A DNA stretch of 64,000 bases, taken from positions 762,865-826,864 of the forward strand of contig NZ_LT727812.1 in NCBI RefSeq assembly GCF_900162665.1, read 5' to 3'. Below are positions 16,827 to 26,650 of this stretch, in pieces; the stretch's first letter is position 1, and the number at the start of each line of letters is the position of its first letter. Position numbers and translations under genes: made by a program. The notes under the pieces were generated by a model, which had not been told where the DNA came from, did not search any database, and saw only the letters and a list, made by a program, of their open reading frames with translations. This DNA comes from Oceanobacillus sojae. Lineage in GTDB: Bacteria > Bacillota > Bacilli > Bacillales > Amphibacillaceae.

Positions 16827-17726
16827 TTAATCCTTTATCATCACATTTAACTCATTAACAAAAACCGCACTTCCCGTAATTTGAACATCATACGATTCGC
16901 CATTCTTAGAGACCTGAACACCAACTCTGCCATCCCTGCCAATTTCATTCCCCTGTTCAACCACAAGCTTCAAAGCGTCTTTCGTATCTTTTCTTATGTA
17001 TTTGGCATAATAAGCACCCATTACTCCTGAAGCAGTCCCAGTAACTGCATCCTCAACAGTCCCTGAATATGGGGAGGAAAAATGCCGGGCATGCATATCA
17101 GCTTCCTCATCATATGCTTCCATACAAAATGGATGAACAGATGACTTAGGCATTTCTTTTAAAATAGAAGGGATATTTTTATTATTAACTTTCATTCTAT
17201 TAAAAGCTTCCAATTTTTTAATTGGGATTAACAGTGTCCATGTGCCAGTACTCCCGTATAAAATCGGGAAATTATCATGTATGTCGTTTTCCTCCAGCCC
17301 GATCGAATGTGCTAAATCTTTTTTTGAACCATGAAATGCTTCAAATATTGGCGCAGTCTGATTCATTGTTATTCTAATTTCTTTTTTAGCAGTCGAATGA
17401 AGCTTTATGGGTAAAACTCCAGCTCTTGTTTCAATCGTTAAGTCTGTCTTTTTACCTAACAATCCCTTTGTTTTTAACGCATACACTGTTGCCATTGTCG
17501 CATGCCCGCATAAGTTCATTTCATGTCCCGGTGTAAAAAAACGTATGCCGAGGTCTGCTTCTCCCGATTTAACCGGGAAGGCCGTTTCATTAAATCCTAC
17601 CTTAAATGCAATTTCCTGCATTTGTTTATCTGTTAATTCATCTCCGTTTAGTACAACTCCAGCCGGATTTCCTTTATCAGGTACTTTACTGAACGCATCA
17701 TAATGATACACTTTCACGGATTTCAT
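16827..17726 (-). CDS. PhzF family isomerase
   Basis: PhzF-like proteins are diaminopimelate-epimerase-fold isomerases; PhzF itself acts in phenazine synthesis. Counting from the chosen start, the catalytic Glu47 is in FNETAFP, followed by [18 protein letters not shown] and the second-half motif [16 protein letters not shown]. Both half-domains are present in 299 residues. The start is ATG at 17726 with TGGAGGAA in front; the 38 extra residues of the longer frame come from the upstream terminator hairpin and are not coding. No other phenazine gene is nearby, so the usual role is probably in an unknown metabolite pathway. Confidence 0.88.
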   Translation of the reverse strand: MKSVKVYHYDAFSKVPDKGNPAGVVLNGDELTDKQMQEIAFKVGFNETAFPVKSGEADLGIRFFTPGHEMNLCGHATMATVYALKTKGLLGKKTDLTIETRAGVLPIKLHSTAKKEIRITMNQTAPIFEAFHGSKKDLAHSIGLEENDIHDNFPILYGSTGTWTLLIPIKKLEAFNRMKVNNKNIPSILKEMPKSSVHPFCMEAYDEEADMHARHFSSPYSGTVEDAVTGTASGVMGAYYAKYIRKDTKDALKLVVEQGNEIGRDGRVGVQVSKNGESYDVQITGSAVFVNELNVMIKD

Positions 17727-17748
17727 GATATATTCCTCCAATGCTGAT

Positions 17749-17796
17749 ATTAAAATTCCCGATGAGTATTCATATTCTTTCATCGGGAATTTTAAT
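17749..17796 (-). terminator. Terminator between the MFS and PhzF genes
   Basis: A perfect 17-bp inverted repeat (ATTAAAATTCCCGATGA and its complement) with a 14-base loop ends in ATTTTAATAT. It lies just past the stop of the MFS gene at 17809. Confidence 0.8.
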
Positions 17797-17808
17797 ATAT
17801 TGTTCTGC

Positions 17809-19062
17809 TTACACTTTTCTTTTCCTGTAAATAGGTTCAACCTTGCTTAATTTCACACCAAATTTTTCGTAGCTGATCAGGATAAAAGCCGGGATTAAAA
17901 GGATACACGCACCAACAATCAAAGCAATCTTTCCATCAAATAATTCCGGAATAGCTCCTGCTAAAAAAGTACCCAGCATCGTGAATATTCCGCTAATAAC
18001 ATAGGTTGAGCTCCGGACTCTCGATAAAAATTCATCCGGAGTAATCCCTTGATGCACAGCTCCCTGTACAATAAATGCCATGGAGAGAGCACAATCAAAA
18101 ATGGCCATGCCAATGCACATAATAAGAAAAGTATCTGTGGCTGTAATCATCACTATACCTATTCCGGAGATAACCATTAATAAGCTGATCAGTGTAACCC
18201 AATTTTTATGTTTGAATTTATTTATCAAAAAGATGCCTGCAATATTACCAACACCGGCACTTGATAGTAAAATACCAATTAACCCTTCCGATAATTCCAT
18301 CGTTATTCTGGCATAAAATATAATGGTTAATGTAATAAATACCGTAGTGAAGCCTAAAATACACATTACTAAAGTGCTGATCAGCTGTTGCGGATTATCT
18401 ATCAAAATCTTCAAGCCATCTAATGACTTTCCTAAAAACGCATTCAATTTATTTTTTTCTGACTCTTTCGTTTCTATTTTTTTAAACTCTTCCGCGTTAC
18501 GGATAAAAGCAATAAATATAGCAGATAAAAGTGATAACACTGCACAAATAACCAATGTTAATACGGAATCTGTTTTTGCTAATAATACTCCGCCCAATGC
18601 CGGTCCGATTACGGTGGCAATAGCATCAGCAGCTTCGATATTTGTATGTGCTCTTAATAAGTTTCCTCTTCCTGCAACAGCAGGTATCATCGAAGTAAAA
18701 GCTGTCCGGCTGATTAATGCAAGTAACCCCATTACGAATAACAAGGAAGCAATAATTACTGCATTTACATTATTTGTTGCTATCAGAAAAGCAAGTATAA
18801 AAATACCTGTTCCATATAGGAAGTGACAAACCCCAGCAACTCTGACCTTATTCTTATTTTCCACCCATGTTCCAATAGGTATAGCAAACAAAATCGTTCC
18901 TATTTGCTGTGATAAAGCTACAAGCGCTGTAACCAGCGGCGAACTGGTTAATCCTAATACAACTAACGGAATCACTAATTCTCTAAATCTGCCATTTAAA
19001 ATAGAAAGAAATTCTGATCCCCACATACATCTGAAATTTCTATTAATCAATAATGTCTTCAA
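17809..19062 (-). CDS. MFS transporter, DHA3-type
   Basis: The 417-residue membrane protein has 12 predicted helices and belongs to the MFS_3/DHA3 group that includes macrolide and siderophore exporters. The N terminus ([32 protein letters not shown]) and the loop [12 protein letters not shown] are characteristic, though the usual D-R-x-x-R of loop 2-3 is altered. TTG start at 19062 after GGAGAGAG. It has its own terminator and is preceded by a long intergenic region, so it is a single-gene unit without an adjacent regulator. Substrate unknown. Confidence 0.82.
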   Translation of the reverse strand: MKTLLINRNFRCMWGSEFLSILNGRFRELVIPLVVLGLTSSPLVTALVALSQQIGTILFAIPIGTWVENKNKVRVAGVCHFLYGTGIFILAFLIATNNVNAVIIASLLFVMGLLALISRTAFTSMIPAVAGRGNLLRAHTNIEAADAIATVIGPALGGVLLAKTDSVLTLVICAVLSLLSAIFIAFIRNAEEFKKIETKESEKNKLNAFLGKSLDGLKILIDNPQQLISTLVMCILGFTTVFITLTIIFYARITMELSEGLIGILLSSAGVGNIAGIFLINKFKHKNWVTLISLLMVISGIGIVMITATDTFLIMCIGMAIFDCALSMAFIVQGAVHQGITPDEFLSRVRSSTYVISGIFTMLGTFLAGAIPELFDGKIALIVGACILLIPAFILISYEKFGVKLSKVEPIYRKRKV

Positions 19063-19614
19063 TTTAACTCTCTCCTCTATATGGGAGAAACACTGCTTTC
19101 AGGAAACATATTTGTTTTACTTAATTATCTCTTTTCAGTAAAAATTCTTATTCAGTTTTACAGTTTTCTCCCTGTTTCATATTGGTTAACTATTTGAACA
19201 GAGAGAATGTTAGATTGGATGACTCATTTTTATTTAGCTCCTTAAAATTACTCAAAATTATTCTTTACATATCAGACAGACTATACTGATTCTCAACTTC
19301 TATTTTCTAGACCTTTACCCATTTATTCTGCGAGCTTATACTAACAGGAAATAAATATTCAAAAAATCAGACTAATTATAATTTGTCGTTATATGCATAT
19401 GTATTCTATTTACATGCCCACGCATCCGTCCCCTTCCTTGCATTCTTTTCCTTTTATAACCTTATACTAAATCAGCAAGGATAATTATTCAATATAAATA
19501 TATTATCTTTAATTATTATTTACTATATTATTTTCGGCTTAAAGCATGGCCAGACGGAACCTTTTTTGCTTCTTTTAAGTACCTTTTTATCTGACAGCCG
19601 AGGAAGATTTCACT
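19063..19614. other. Intergenic region with no clear gene
   Basis: This 550-base AT-rich stretch must hold the promoter of the MFS gene on the minus strand and the end of the 19615-20058 unit. I see no convincing ORF, RNA structure or strong terminator in it. Confidence 0.5.
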
Positions 19615-20058
19615 TTATTCCTCATCTGTTTCTTCCACCACAAAATACGGAGAGGCTTCCGCATCAAATATAATTATACTAGGTGACTGACCTTCACCAT
19701 CCACAGTAATTTCAGCTTTATTGTCTCTTATCCAGCGAACATTCGCATTTGATTCATTCAGTGATTTCAAACCATTATTTACTTCGGTATCTACGTGTTC
19801 CCCATCATACTTTATTCGAATAGTATAGGGTCCAAAAAGGAACGGTTCTCCTTTTTCAACAATTTCAATTGTGTTTGTTAGTTTTGGAGAAGTACTAGTT
19901 AGAAGTGTATCCTCTTTAAAATTCAATTGGTAAAGGAATACCGCAGCAATCAAAATAAAAGGTCCAAATAACAGCAATAATCCCCATGCCAGGCAGCCTA
20001 ACTTCCTTAAAAATTTCTTCTTTTCTAACTCTACTTCCAGCGCAACATTTTGATCCAT
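19615..20058 (-). CDS. Membrane-anchored protein with an outside domain, unknown function
   Basis: The 147-residue protein has a charged cytosolic start, one hydrophobic helix (LAWGLLLLFGPFILIAAVFLY) and an outside domain with TNTIEIVEKGEPFLFGPYTIRIKYDG and NANVRWIRDNKAEITVDGEG. This style resembles small DUF5412-like surface proteins of Bacillaceae, but I cannot place it firmly. It shares orientation with the next membrane gene and may be in one transcript with it. The ribosome site before the ATG is weak. Confidence 0.55.
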   Translation of the reverse strand: MDQNVALEVELEKKKFLRKLGCLAWGLLLLFGPFILIAAVFLYQLNFKEDTLLTSTSPKLTNTIEIVEKGEPFLFGPYTIRIKYDGEHVDTEVNNGLKSLNESNANVRWIRDNKAEITVDGEGQSPSIIIFDAEASPYFVVEETDEE

Positions 20059-20114
20059 GATTTCACCAGCTTTTTGACTGTAGTAAAGGCAATTCTTTTT
20101 ATTTATTTCATGCC

Positions 20115-20525
20115 CTATTCTAAACCATACTTCTTCCAGTCTACAATGCTGGAGATAATTTGAATTATAAATAGAACTAATAAAAAGATTCCAATGGAAA
20201 ATAAGGCTACATATCCGCTAAATAGCAAAAGTCCGGCAGACATAATTTGACCCGGTATGTGCCTTTTAATAAATGCTGCGAGACCTGCCAGTACCCCTGT
20301 GGCTATAAGAGACCAATAAACCCATGGTGCTGCTAAGGTTATTCTACCCTGTAAAAGGTAACCAAGAAAAATAACGAGAATCAAGAGAAAAAGTACACCG
20401 TTTAGAATAAGGAAAATAGTTGAGGTTAAACTCTTTTTCTTTCGCACATCACTTACGGCAGCCAAGAATGATACAAACAGCATTACTATTGACAATATCG
20501 GCAATACATCAAGTAAAAACACCAC
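20115..20525 (-). CDS. Small four-helix membrane protein, unknown
   Basis: The 136-residue protein consists of four hydrophobic helices with a short basic loop (DVRKKKSLTS) and a C-terminal IVDWKKYGLE. The start is GTG at 20525 with GGAAGGAA in front. No family recognised. It is followed at 57 bases by the anchored protein gene on the same strand. Confidence 0.6.
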   Translation of the reverse strand: MVFLLDVLPILSIVMLFVSFLAAVSDVRKKKSLTSTIFLILNGVLFLLILVIFLGYLLQGRITLAAPWVYWSLIATGVLAGLAAFIKRHIPGQIMSAGLLLFSGYVALFSIGIFLLVLFIIQIISSIVDWKKYGLE

Positions 20526-20609
20526 GCTTCATTCCTTCCCTGAAAGATATTAAACCCATTATACCACAGGAAAATTATGAATATTCCAAACTGAATTTGT
20601 CCTCTTCAA

Positions 20610-21842
20610 TTATGGTGCTTCTCTTTCAACGATCATACCCTCCTTCTTCTCTTCTCTGACCACTCGAATCAGCGATAACGAAGAAAGGCTCACAATAGCA
20701 CCAAATAGCATTAAAATCACAGCCGTCGAGTACTGTTCTATAATCAAGGATCCAAATAATTGACCCAAAGGGACAGAAGCACCTAACAGCATGGAAACTA
20801 AGCTCAATACTCTTCCCATCATCTCTTTCGGAATCATAGTCTGGTACATGGTATTTAAGCCTACGCTTGCGAAGCAGACTCCTAATCCTAATAAACCAGC
20901 TGCAACAACTGTTGCATAATAATTTAATGCAATTCCCATAATAAGCAGCGCAATGCCTTCAAGCAGCAAGCCTGCCACTGCCATTCTGTATTTATCTTTA
21001 AATACATTGAACATAATCATTAGTGATCCGCACATTGCACCTGTGGCAAGAATAGAATTAATAAACCCTAAACCAGATGCACCTACATCAAATACATAAT
21101 CACTCATATACGTGAAAAATATCGTCAGCGGCGCTAAGAAAAAATTAATAATAATCCCGCCGACAATAACCAGAAATAATAATGCCTTGTCTTTTTTCAC
21201 ATATTGAAAACCATCCAGCATTTCGGAGACAAATGATTGTTTCCCATCTTTTTTATGGTTATTTATACGCGGAACCTTTATCCATGATTCTGTTATTGCT
21301 GATAGGATAAATGCAGCACCGCTGATAATTAATAAAAAGCCAATATTTCCAACGAATCCAATCAAAACGCCCGCGAGCGCCGGTCCTAAGATATTACTCC
21401 CTTGTGTACTGAGCTGGTTTAATGAATTCGCTTTTGTCAGCTGCTCTTCTTGAACCAGTAAAGGAATACTGGAATTTGCGGAAGGATTGAATAAGGCCAT
21501 AGAAGCTGCTAAACAGACTAATAAAGCATACAATAAAGGCAGTGCCAAAGAGCCATTTAACATCAATATCGCAATAATTAGCATTGTACTTCCAGTAAAA
21601 ATATCCGATAGAACCATGATTTTCTTTTTATCAAAGCGATCTGCTGCGACGCCTGCTAATGGTTGAATAATAATTGTTGGCACGGTAAAGCACAGCACCG
21701 TCATCCCCAAGGACAACGCAGATCCGGTTTCCTGCATTACAAACCATAGAATAGCAAGATTAAAAAAGCGGTATCCAAATCTTGATACAGTTAACCCTGC
21801 CCACAGCAGTATATAATTACGATTAACAAACAATTCTCTCAA
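20610..21842 (-). CDS. MFS transporter, DHA3-type, in an operon with an ArsR regulator
   Basis: A 410-residue, 12-helix exporter of the MFS_3 group. The loop 2-3 motif GVAADRFDKKKIMVLSD is well kept, and the second half carries the matching MIPKEMMGRVLSL. It begins with TTG at 21842, five bases after the stop of the ArsR-like gene, so the two form an operon. The regulator probably controls export of a compound it senses. Substrate cannot be deduced. Confidence 0.87.
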   Translation of the reverse strand: MRELFVNRNYILLWAGLTVSRFGYRFFNLAILWFVMQETGSALSLGMTVLCFTVPTIIIQPLAGVAADRFDKKKIMVLSDIFTGSTMLIIAILMLNGSLALPLLYALLVCLAASMALFNPSANSSIPLLVQEEQLTKANSLNQLSTQGSNILGPALAGVLIGFVGNIGFLLIISGAAFILSAITESWIKVPRINNHKKDGKQSFVSEMLDGFQYVKKDKALLFLVIVGGIIINFFLAPLTIFFTYMSDYVFDVGASGLGFINSILATGAMCGSLMIMFNVFKDKYRMAVAGLLLEGIALLIMGIALNYYATVVAAGLLGLGVCFASVGLNTMYQTMIPKEMMGRVLSLVSMLLGASVPLGQLFGSLIIEQYSTAVILMLFGAIVSLSSLSLIRVVREEKKEGMIVEREAP

Positions 21843-21847
21843 TTGCC

Positions 21848-22891
21848 TTACCTCTCTTTCGCTATCAACATATCGGACATACTTTGCAACGCTTCTTCAA
21901 TCAGCTCCTGATTTGCCTGATAAAAAATTTTATTTTCATATCTTTTCGCTGTAACTAGACCTAAATCAGATAATTTTGAGATATGATGCGAAATGGTCGG
22001 GCTGGACAGATTTAATTGCTTTGCCAGCTCAAAGCCATATCGCGGCTGTTGATTTAATTCTTTTATAATTTTAATTTTCGTCCGGTCAGAGAGCGCTTTT
22101 GCCAGATCAATCACCTTATCCTCTTCCCTGCTTTCGTCCATTGTCTGTTCAATAAGCTCCGCACCAATAAGATAAATAGCTATGTCACTTTCAGAGCTAT
22201 AAGAAAATAAAGAGCTGGTATGATAAAAGTAAGACGGAATCAATATAATTTTATTTGGTTCATTTGCGTCAGAAGCATCAAAATGCGGATTAGTTATTTT
22301 GTTCAATTGTTTCCTGTTCATTCCCGATAGTTTATGAATACTGTCTTCATGATACGCGTTTATTTTCTTTATGAAAGGCTGGTATATCTTCTCGTTGATT
22401 TCTGCTACTACCTTTAAAAAACGTTGCTTCGTATTTCCCTTATCAAAATATAAATAAAATAACTTTGCCTGTTCAGAAAACGGTAACGCAGAGGATTGAA
22501 TATATGAAAATACTTCCTGCCCATCCGTATAATCCTCTATTTTTTCTGGTGACGAATAGCCACTGCTTAAAAATGCGGAGATGATTTCTTCAAACTCTAA
22601 TTGCTCCAGAAAACTTAAAAAGGCTGGTATATCATGCCATTTATTATGCCGATAAAGAAGCTGAACAAATGTTAATCCAAAAAAACTATCCTTATGAAAA
22701 AAGCAATCCAGTTCCTTTTTCGTTTCATCAGATAGCAAAGAAAATGAATCCTGTATAAACTGGTTAAAGCTTTCTTTTGTGCGATGCTTTTCTGATTGCA
22801 TGTATTCATAATTATTTAAACGGAACATGAGCGCGAGTAATTCAAATACATCAGATTGTTCTACATAATAATTATCGGACAAGTTTTCCAT
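21848..22891 (-). CDS. ArsR-type transcriptional regulator with a large N-terminal domain
   Basis: The 347-residue protein has an ArsR/SmtB winged helix only at its C terminus, about residues 262-335: LSDRTKIKIIKEL, then NLSSPTISHHISKLSDLGLV and ENKIFYQAN. The first 250 residues are acidic, aromatic and of unknown fold, probably the sensing part; no metal-binding cysteine pairs are seen, so a metal sensor is unlikely. It is the first gene of an operon with the MFS exporter. Similar long ArsR proteins paired with MFS genes occur widely in Bacillaceae and are largely uncharacterised. Confidence 0.83.
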   Translation of the reverse strand: MENLSDNYYVEQSDVFELLALMFRLNNYEYMQSEKHRTKESFNQFIQDSFSLLSDETKKELDCFFHKDSFFGLTFVQLLYRHNKWHDIPAFLSFLEQLEFEEIISAFLSSGYSSPEKIEDYTDGQEVFSYIQSSALPFSEQAKLFYLYFDKGNTKQRFLKVVAEINEKIYQPFIKKINAYHEDSIHKLSGMNRKQLNKITNPHFDASDANEPNKIILIPSYFYHTSSLFSYSSESDIAIYLIGAELIEQTMDESREEDKVIDLAKALSDRTKIKIIKELNQQPRYGFELAKQLNLSSPTISHHISKLSDLGLVTAKRYENKIFYQANQELIEEALQSMSDMLIAKER

Positions 22892-23136
22892 AACATTTAA
22901 CCTCCATCAAATATGTTGTTTCAAGTATATCTAATATCGGAATAATTACAAGTTATTTTTTTGTCCTTTACCCTTTCCATGATGAAATTTATTTGGACGT
23001 TTTCCTAACCTTGTCCATTTCTATTCCAAACTTTTATTTAAAAATAAGAAGGAGTTTCATACTTATAATTAGTTAAAAGAAGCATTATATTTTGATTTTT
23101 CGCTTTATTAACCTCTATTCTCCAGTCTAAAAAATA

Positions 23137-23165
23137 TTGAATAAATATGGACGTTATTATATAAT
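23137..23165 (+). promoter_or_regulatory. Sigma-A promoter of the DUF2087/DinB operon
   Basis: TTGAAT (23137-23142) and TATAAT (23160-23165) with a 17-base spacer lie 38 bases before the first start codon. Confidence 0.65.
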
Positions 23166-23203
23166 GTTTGTAAATAACCAAACAAATGAAAGGATCGTTT
23201 AAC

Positions 23204-23971
23204 ATGTCATATGAAAATCATTTTTGGGATGCCACAGTTGAGGATCTTTCAAAAGGTTATTTTTTTGATGAGAGTACCGACAGCTATGGATGCGTGCTAT
23301 GTAATGAACATTTTGAAGATGGAATAATTTTTCCCATAGACGGCGTATTATACGAAGCAAAAAAAGCAGTTATTAAGCATATTGAACAGGAGCATGGTTC
23401 TGTCTTTGATTATTTGATTCGACTTGATAAGAAATACACCGGCTTGACAGCCCATCAAAAAAAATTACTTACCTTTTTTTATCAGGGGTTAACCGATAAA
23501 GAAATCGTCAAAGAACAAGGCAGCGGAAGTCCTTCCACTATCCGGAGTCACCGCTTTAACTTAAAGGAAAAGGAAAAACGGGCAAAGGTTTTTCTGGCAT
23601 TAATGAATCTGTTAAATAGAGAATCTCATCAGGAAAACGATCATAAATTTATTCCCTTTCACAAGGGAGCAAAAATGGTGGATGATCGTTACGCGATTAC
23701 GGAGGACGAAAAAAAGAAGGTTTTATCAACTTATTTTAAAGACGGCCTGAATGGTCAGCTGGACAAATTCCCAAGTAAAGAAAAAAGGAAGTTGATTGTT
23801 CTGCAAAATATTATAAACCATTTTGAATTAAACAGGATTTATACGGAGAAGGAAATAAATACTGTATTAAAGCCTGTCTACAGCGATTTTGTTACGATTA
23901 GAAGATATTTAATTGAGTATGGTTTTATGGAGCGCAGTAAAGATGGTATGGAATATTGGGTAAAGAACTAA
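23204..23971 (+). CDS. DUF2087 domain protein with LuxR-like helix-turn-helix
   Basis: The 255-residue protein has an N-terminal region with a possible zinc-finger-like CVLCNEHF...H pattern near residues 30-60, a helix-turn-helix LTAHQKKLLTFFYQGLTDKEIVKEQ resembling LuxR-type, and a C-terminal DUF2087 part (LDKFPSKEKRKLIVLQNIINHFE, then FVTIRRYLIEYGFMERSKDG). DUF2087 proteins are thought to be DNA-binding regulators. The ATG at 23204 with AAAGGA is preferred over the in-frame one at 23186, which precedes the ribosome site. It is co-transcribed with a DinB-like gene 12 bases downstream. Confidence 0.8.
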   Translation: MSYENHFWDATVEDLSKGYFFDESTDSYGCVLCNEHFEDGIIFPIDGVLYEAKKAVIKHIEQEHGSVFDYLIRLDKKYTGLTAHQKKLLTFFYQGLTDKEIVKEQGSGSPSTIRSHRFNLKEKEKRAKVFLALMNLLNRESHQENDHKFIPFHKGAKMVDDRYAITEDEKKKVLSTYFKDGLNGQLDKFPSKEKRKLIVLQNIINHFELNRIYTEKEINTVLKPVYSDFVTIRRYLIEYGFMERSKDGMEYWVKN

Positions 23972-23983
23972 GGAGGATACAAT

Positions 23984-24514
23984 GTGAACGAAAATAATGC
24001 GCTGCTAAATAACATTACATTTCAATTTAGTATCTCTAAACAGCTGCTGGAATATCATCTTACTTCACTGGAGCAGGAAGAATACAGGTGGCTGTCACCA
24101 AATGCCGGGCTTTATCTTAAAGAGGCAAACGGAGAATGGTATGCTGATTTTCCTGAAACGGAAGCTTATCATATTGGAACTCCCAGCCTCGCCTGGACAT
24201 TATGGCATGTTACTTTCTGGTGGGAAATGGTATTGGATCACGCTTTCGGAGCTGGCACACTGACGAAAGAGGAAATTAAAGTTCACGAAGATGTTGAATC
24301 GGTAAAGACATCTATCCATTCTCTTATCACAAAATGGGAAGAGGTCTTATCAAATATAAAGGAAGAAGACCTTTACAACAAAGCATATACTGCATTTCCA
24401 TTTAATAATGAGGTAGAATTTCATCAATTAGCTTCATGGTTAAATCTCGAACTAATGAAAAATGCTGCCGAGATTGGCTATGTCCGTTTTGAATATGCCT
24501 CTGCTAAAAAATAG
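23984..24514 (+). CDS. DinB superfamily protein
   Basis: The 176-residue protein fits the DinB/YfiT four-helix bundle: an N-terminal helix with FQFSISKQLLEYHL, the HIGTPSLAWTLWHVTFWWEMVLDHAFG helix bearing the usual metal-site histidine, and a late HQLASWLNLELMKNAAEIGYVR helix. Members include bacillithiol-dependent transferases and metal-dependent hydrolases; the exact activity is unknown. GTG start at 23984 with AAGGAGG. It is the second gene of the operon with the DUF2087 regulator, an arrangement seen in other Bacillaceae. Confidence 0.78.
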   Translation: MNENNALLNNITFQFSISKQLLEYHLTSLEQEEYRWLSPNAGLYLKEANGEWYADFPETEAYHIGTPSLAWTLWHVTFWWEMVLDHAFGAGTLTKEEIKVHEDVESVKTSIHSLITKWEEVLSNIKEEDLYNKAYTAFPFNNEVEFHQLASWLNLELMKNAAEIGYVRFEYASAKK

Positions 24515-24530
24515 CTTTATGGTAGAGGAA

Positions 24531-24562
24531 AGCTATTGTGGAAAGCTTCCCCTCTACCTTTT
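24531..24562 (+). terminator. Terminator of the DUF2087/DinB operon
   Basis: GGTAGAGG pairs with CCTCTACC, with an inner AGCT pairing, followed by TTTTC. The descending arm overlaps the stop codon of the convergent 30-residue ORF on the other strand. Confidence 0.6.
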
Positions 24563-24646
24563 CAGCATTCTTCTAATTAAATAAATAACAAGAACAACAA
24601 CGATAACAGCAATAATCATTCCTGGGATGCCGATGTTTCCCATCAT
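24554..24646 (-). CDS. 30-residue single-helix membrane peptide
   Basis: On the minus strand a GGAGGG site is followed by an ATG at 24646 and 30 codons: a short start (MMGNIGIPG), one hydrophobic helix (MIIAVIVVVLVIYLI) and a basic end RRMLKR. The make-up, with Gly-Ile-Pro-Gly before the helix and arginines after it, is that of a genuine small membrane protein, recalling the N-terminal part of TatA-like or PMP3-like peptides without matching them. It stands between two convergent units and has no obvious partner. Confidence 0.55.
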   Translation of the reverse strand: MMGNIGIPGMIIAVIVVVLVIYLIRRMLKR

Positions 24647-24813
24647 ATATATCAATCCCTCCTCTAATTTACTATGATTTAGATTGAAAAATTATCCATT
24701 TCAGTACTTTCATTTTAACCTGTCTTTTAGTTTGGAATCAATGAACGCAGCAATAAAAATATATTTTTCATGGTTTGATAAATTCCCTGCATAACCAAAC
24801 TTACTGAACTCAG

Positions 24814-26073
24814 TTAATTTGTCTCTGTTCTATTAAATAGTTTCACATTGTCAATACTTGGAAGTTTCCGTAAAACAGAGCTGCCTAACCAAAAAATACT
24901 GAAGATAATCATGGAAGCACCGCAAATTATAACCGGGATTTCCGGTGCAAATGTTTCGCCGAGGAAGCCTCCAACCAATGCTCCTACAGGCATCCCAATT
25001 GATGCTGCACTTGTTATTAAGGTAACTACCCTGCCTATAAACGCTGTCTCTACCTGTTTCTGTATGGATGAAAACACAAGGATATTCAGGACTCCAATTG
25101 AAATTGCGCCAATACCGAATAAAATCATAGATGCTGCTAATGGCAATGTTGCAGTGCCTATCCACACCAGTCCTGTACCAATATATGAAAATATGATTAA
25201 TTTCCCAAAATCAAAGTGCTTTAGCTTTGGTGTAAGTATCGTACCGAGCATGATTCCTAAGGACATGGAGGCAAGATAAAATCCATACATCGCTTCTACT
25301 CCATTTCCTTTTATAAGGGAGAAAGCAGGTAAATTTGTTGTCATGATAATCATAGCTATATTTACAAAGATAATTGAAAAAATCATTTTAGGAATTAGTG
25401 AATTTTTTATATAGTTAAAGCCTGCCCGAAGATCTATAAAATAAACGTTAACTGCAGAGCCTATCGACTGAGCTCTATCTCCAGAAAGAGCCGGCTGTTG
25501 AAAATTAAAAAAGGCATAGGATAGGCTTACTAATAAGAGACATACAGCAGTAATTGTAATAGCTGGAACTGTACCAATTATAGTTATAATAATCCCTGCG
25601 CCAGCAATAAAAGCAATATCCATTGCTTCCCGAATCGTTTGTAAAAAGGAGTTTGCTTCCACGATATTATCTTTGCCAACAATGATTGGCAATATCGTCG
25701 ATTCGATCGGATACGTATATTGTGTAAATAATGCAGTGATAAATAATAAAGCAATAACATACCAGACATGTAATCCAATTGTGTAATGCAGCAACGGGAT
25801 TGTGAATAAAATAAGTGCTTTTATCAGATTGCTATAAATCAGGCTGCTTTTATATTTCGCATAGTTCGCTAACGGAGCAATTAAAAAAGACAATGCGCCG
25901 GCAGAAGTTATCGCAAAAAATGCAAATCCGGAATAGAGAACACTTCCACTCAAATTTAACACGAGCAGCATCCCCGCAACGGAGTATATTCCATTTCCTA
26001 AACCATTCATAAAAACACCTATAATTAGGATTAAAAAATTTCTTTCTATCATAAACGGCTTTAATTTTTTCAT
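24814..26073 (-). CDS. MFS transporter in an operon with a winged-helix regulator
   Basis: The 419-residue protein has 12 hydrophobic helices, starting MIERNFLILIIGVFMNGLGNGIYSVAG. It belongs to the MFS_1/DHA3-like exporters, though the loop 2-3 motif is degenerate (PLANYAKYKSSLIY). Its ATG overlaps the regulator stop by four bases, so the two proteins are made together. The regulator very likely represses both through the operators upstream. The exported compound is unknown. Confidence 0.83.
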   Translation of the reverse strand: MKKLKPFMIERNFLILIIGVFMNGLGNGIYSVAGMLLVLNLSGSVLYSGFAFFAITSAGALSFLIAPLANYAKYKSSLIYSNLIKALILFTIPLLHYTIGLHVWYVIALLFITALFTQYTYPIESTILPIIVGKDNIVEANSFLQTIREAMDIAFIAGAGIIITIIGTVPAITITAVCLLLVSLSYAFFNFQQPALSGDRAQSIGSAVNVYFIDLRAGFNYIKNSLIPKMIFSIIFVNIAMIIMTTNLPAFSLIKGNGVEAMYGFYLASMSLGIMLGTILTPKLKHFDFGKLIIFSYIGTGLVWIGTATLPLAASMILFGIGAISIGVLNILVFSSIQKQVETAFIGRVVTLITSAASIGMPVGALVGGFLGETFAPEIPVIICGASMIIFSIFWLGSSVLRKLPSIDNVKLFNRTETN

Positions 26074-26555
26074 TCCTTTTCCTCCCCGCTGAATTCTTTT
26101 ATAAGGAATTCTACCGAATAGGATAACTGCTCTTCTGTATCCTTTTCCTTGTATGATAAATGACCATATTTATAAAAAAGATTTTCAAGATCCTCACTTA
26201 ATTGGGCAACAAGTTTTTTAGACAAATAAATATTAGCGGTTCTGCCATCTACATACCCTGGCGGAGATGTTTGCTCCGGGTTCTTAAATGATATCGCTTT
26301 AGCTCTGTAGAATTTTTCAACAATTCCTTTTTCTGTACGGACACTTTCCACTTCTAAAATATCGTGTTTAACGAGCTGCTGAATATGATAATAAATCGTC
26401 CCTGGATTTTTACCCATTAAATCTGCAGTTTGTTTAGGTGTCATTGGCTGCTCATAAAGCAAAGCTATCAACCTTGATCTTAAAGGACTGGATATTGCTT
26501 TTTGTTGCTCCCAATTTATTTCCATAATTTCACTTTTATCAAAATCCTTATTCAT
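26070..26555 (-). CDS. ArsR-like winged-helix repressor
   Basis: The 161-residue cytosolic protein has a DNA-binding domain near residues 18-85 (SPLRSRLIALLYEQPMTPKQ, then GKNPGTIYYHIQQLVKHDIL), followed by a region with RTEKGIVEKFYRAKA and a C-terminal effector or dimer region. Start is ATG 26555 (MNKDFDKSE) with GGGAGAGG; the longer frame would begin inside the promoter. It is the first gene of the exporter operon and its promoter spacer contains a repeated dyad, so it is probably an autorepressor released by the exported drug. Confidence 0.82.
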   Translation of the reverse strand: MNKDFDKSEIMEINWEQQKAISSPLRSRLIALLYEQPMTPKQTADLMGKNPGTIYYHIQQLVKHDILEVESVRTEKGIVEKFYRAKAISFKNPEQTSPPGYVDGRTANIYLSKKLVAQLSEDLENLFYKYGHLSYKEKDTEEQLSYSVEFLIKEFSGEEKE

Positions 26556-26588
26556 TATTATCCTCTCCCTTTTTTTATATTTATAAAT

Positions 26589-26650
26589 CGATTTGGATTT
26601 ACAAATCATATATTTGTATTTATCATACGATTTGGATTTACAAATGTCAA
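26589..26650 (-). promoter_or_regulatory. Promoter with two repeated operator dyads
   Basis: On the minus strand TTGACA (26650-26645) and TATGAT (26627-26622) are 17 bases apart. An 18-base element CGATTTGGATTTACAAAT occurs twice as an exact direct repeat (26589-26606 and 26628-26645), 39 bases apart. Each contains GATTTG and CAAAT(C) as inverted arms. One copy fills the -10/-35 spacer, the other lies just past the start point. This is a classical repression layout for the regulator encoded directly downstream. Confidence 0.75.

Noticed and set aside
18323-18826. 167-codon plus-strand ORF
   Set aside because: Antisense to the MFS gene at 17809-19062, without ribosome site or protein-like features.
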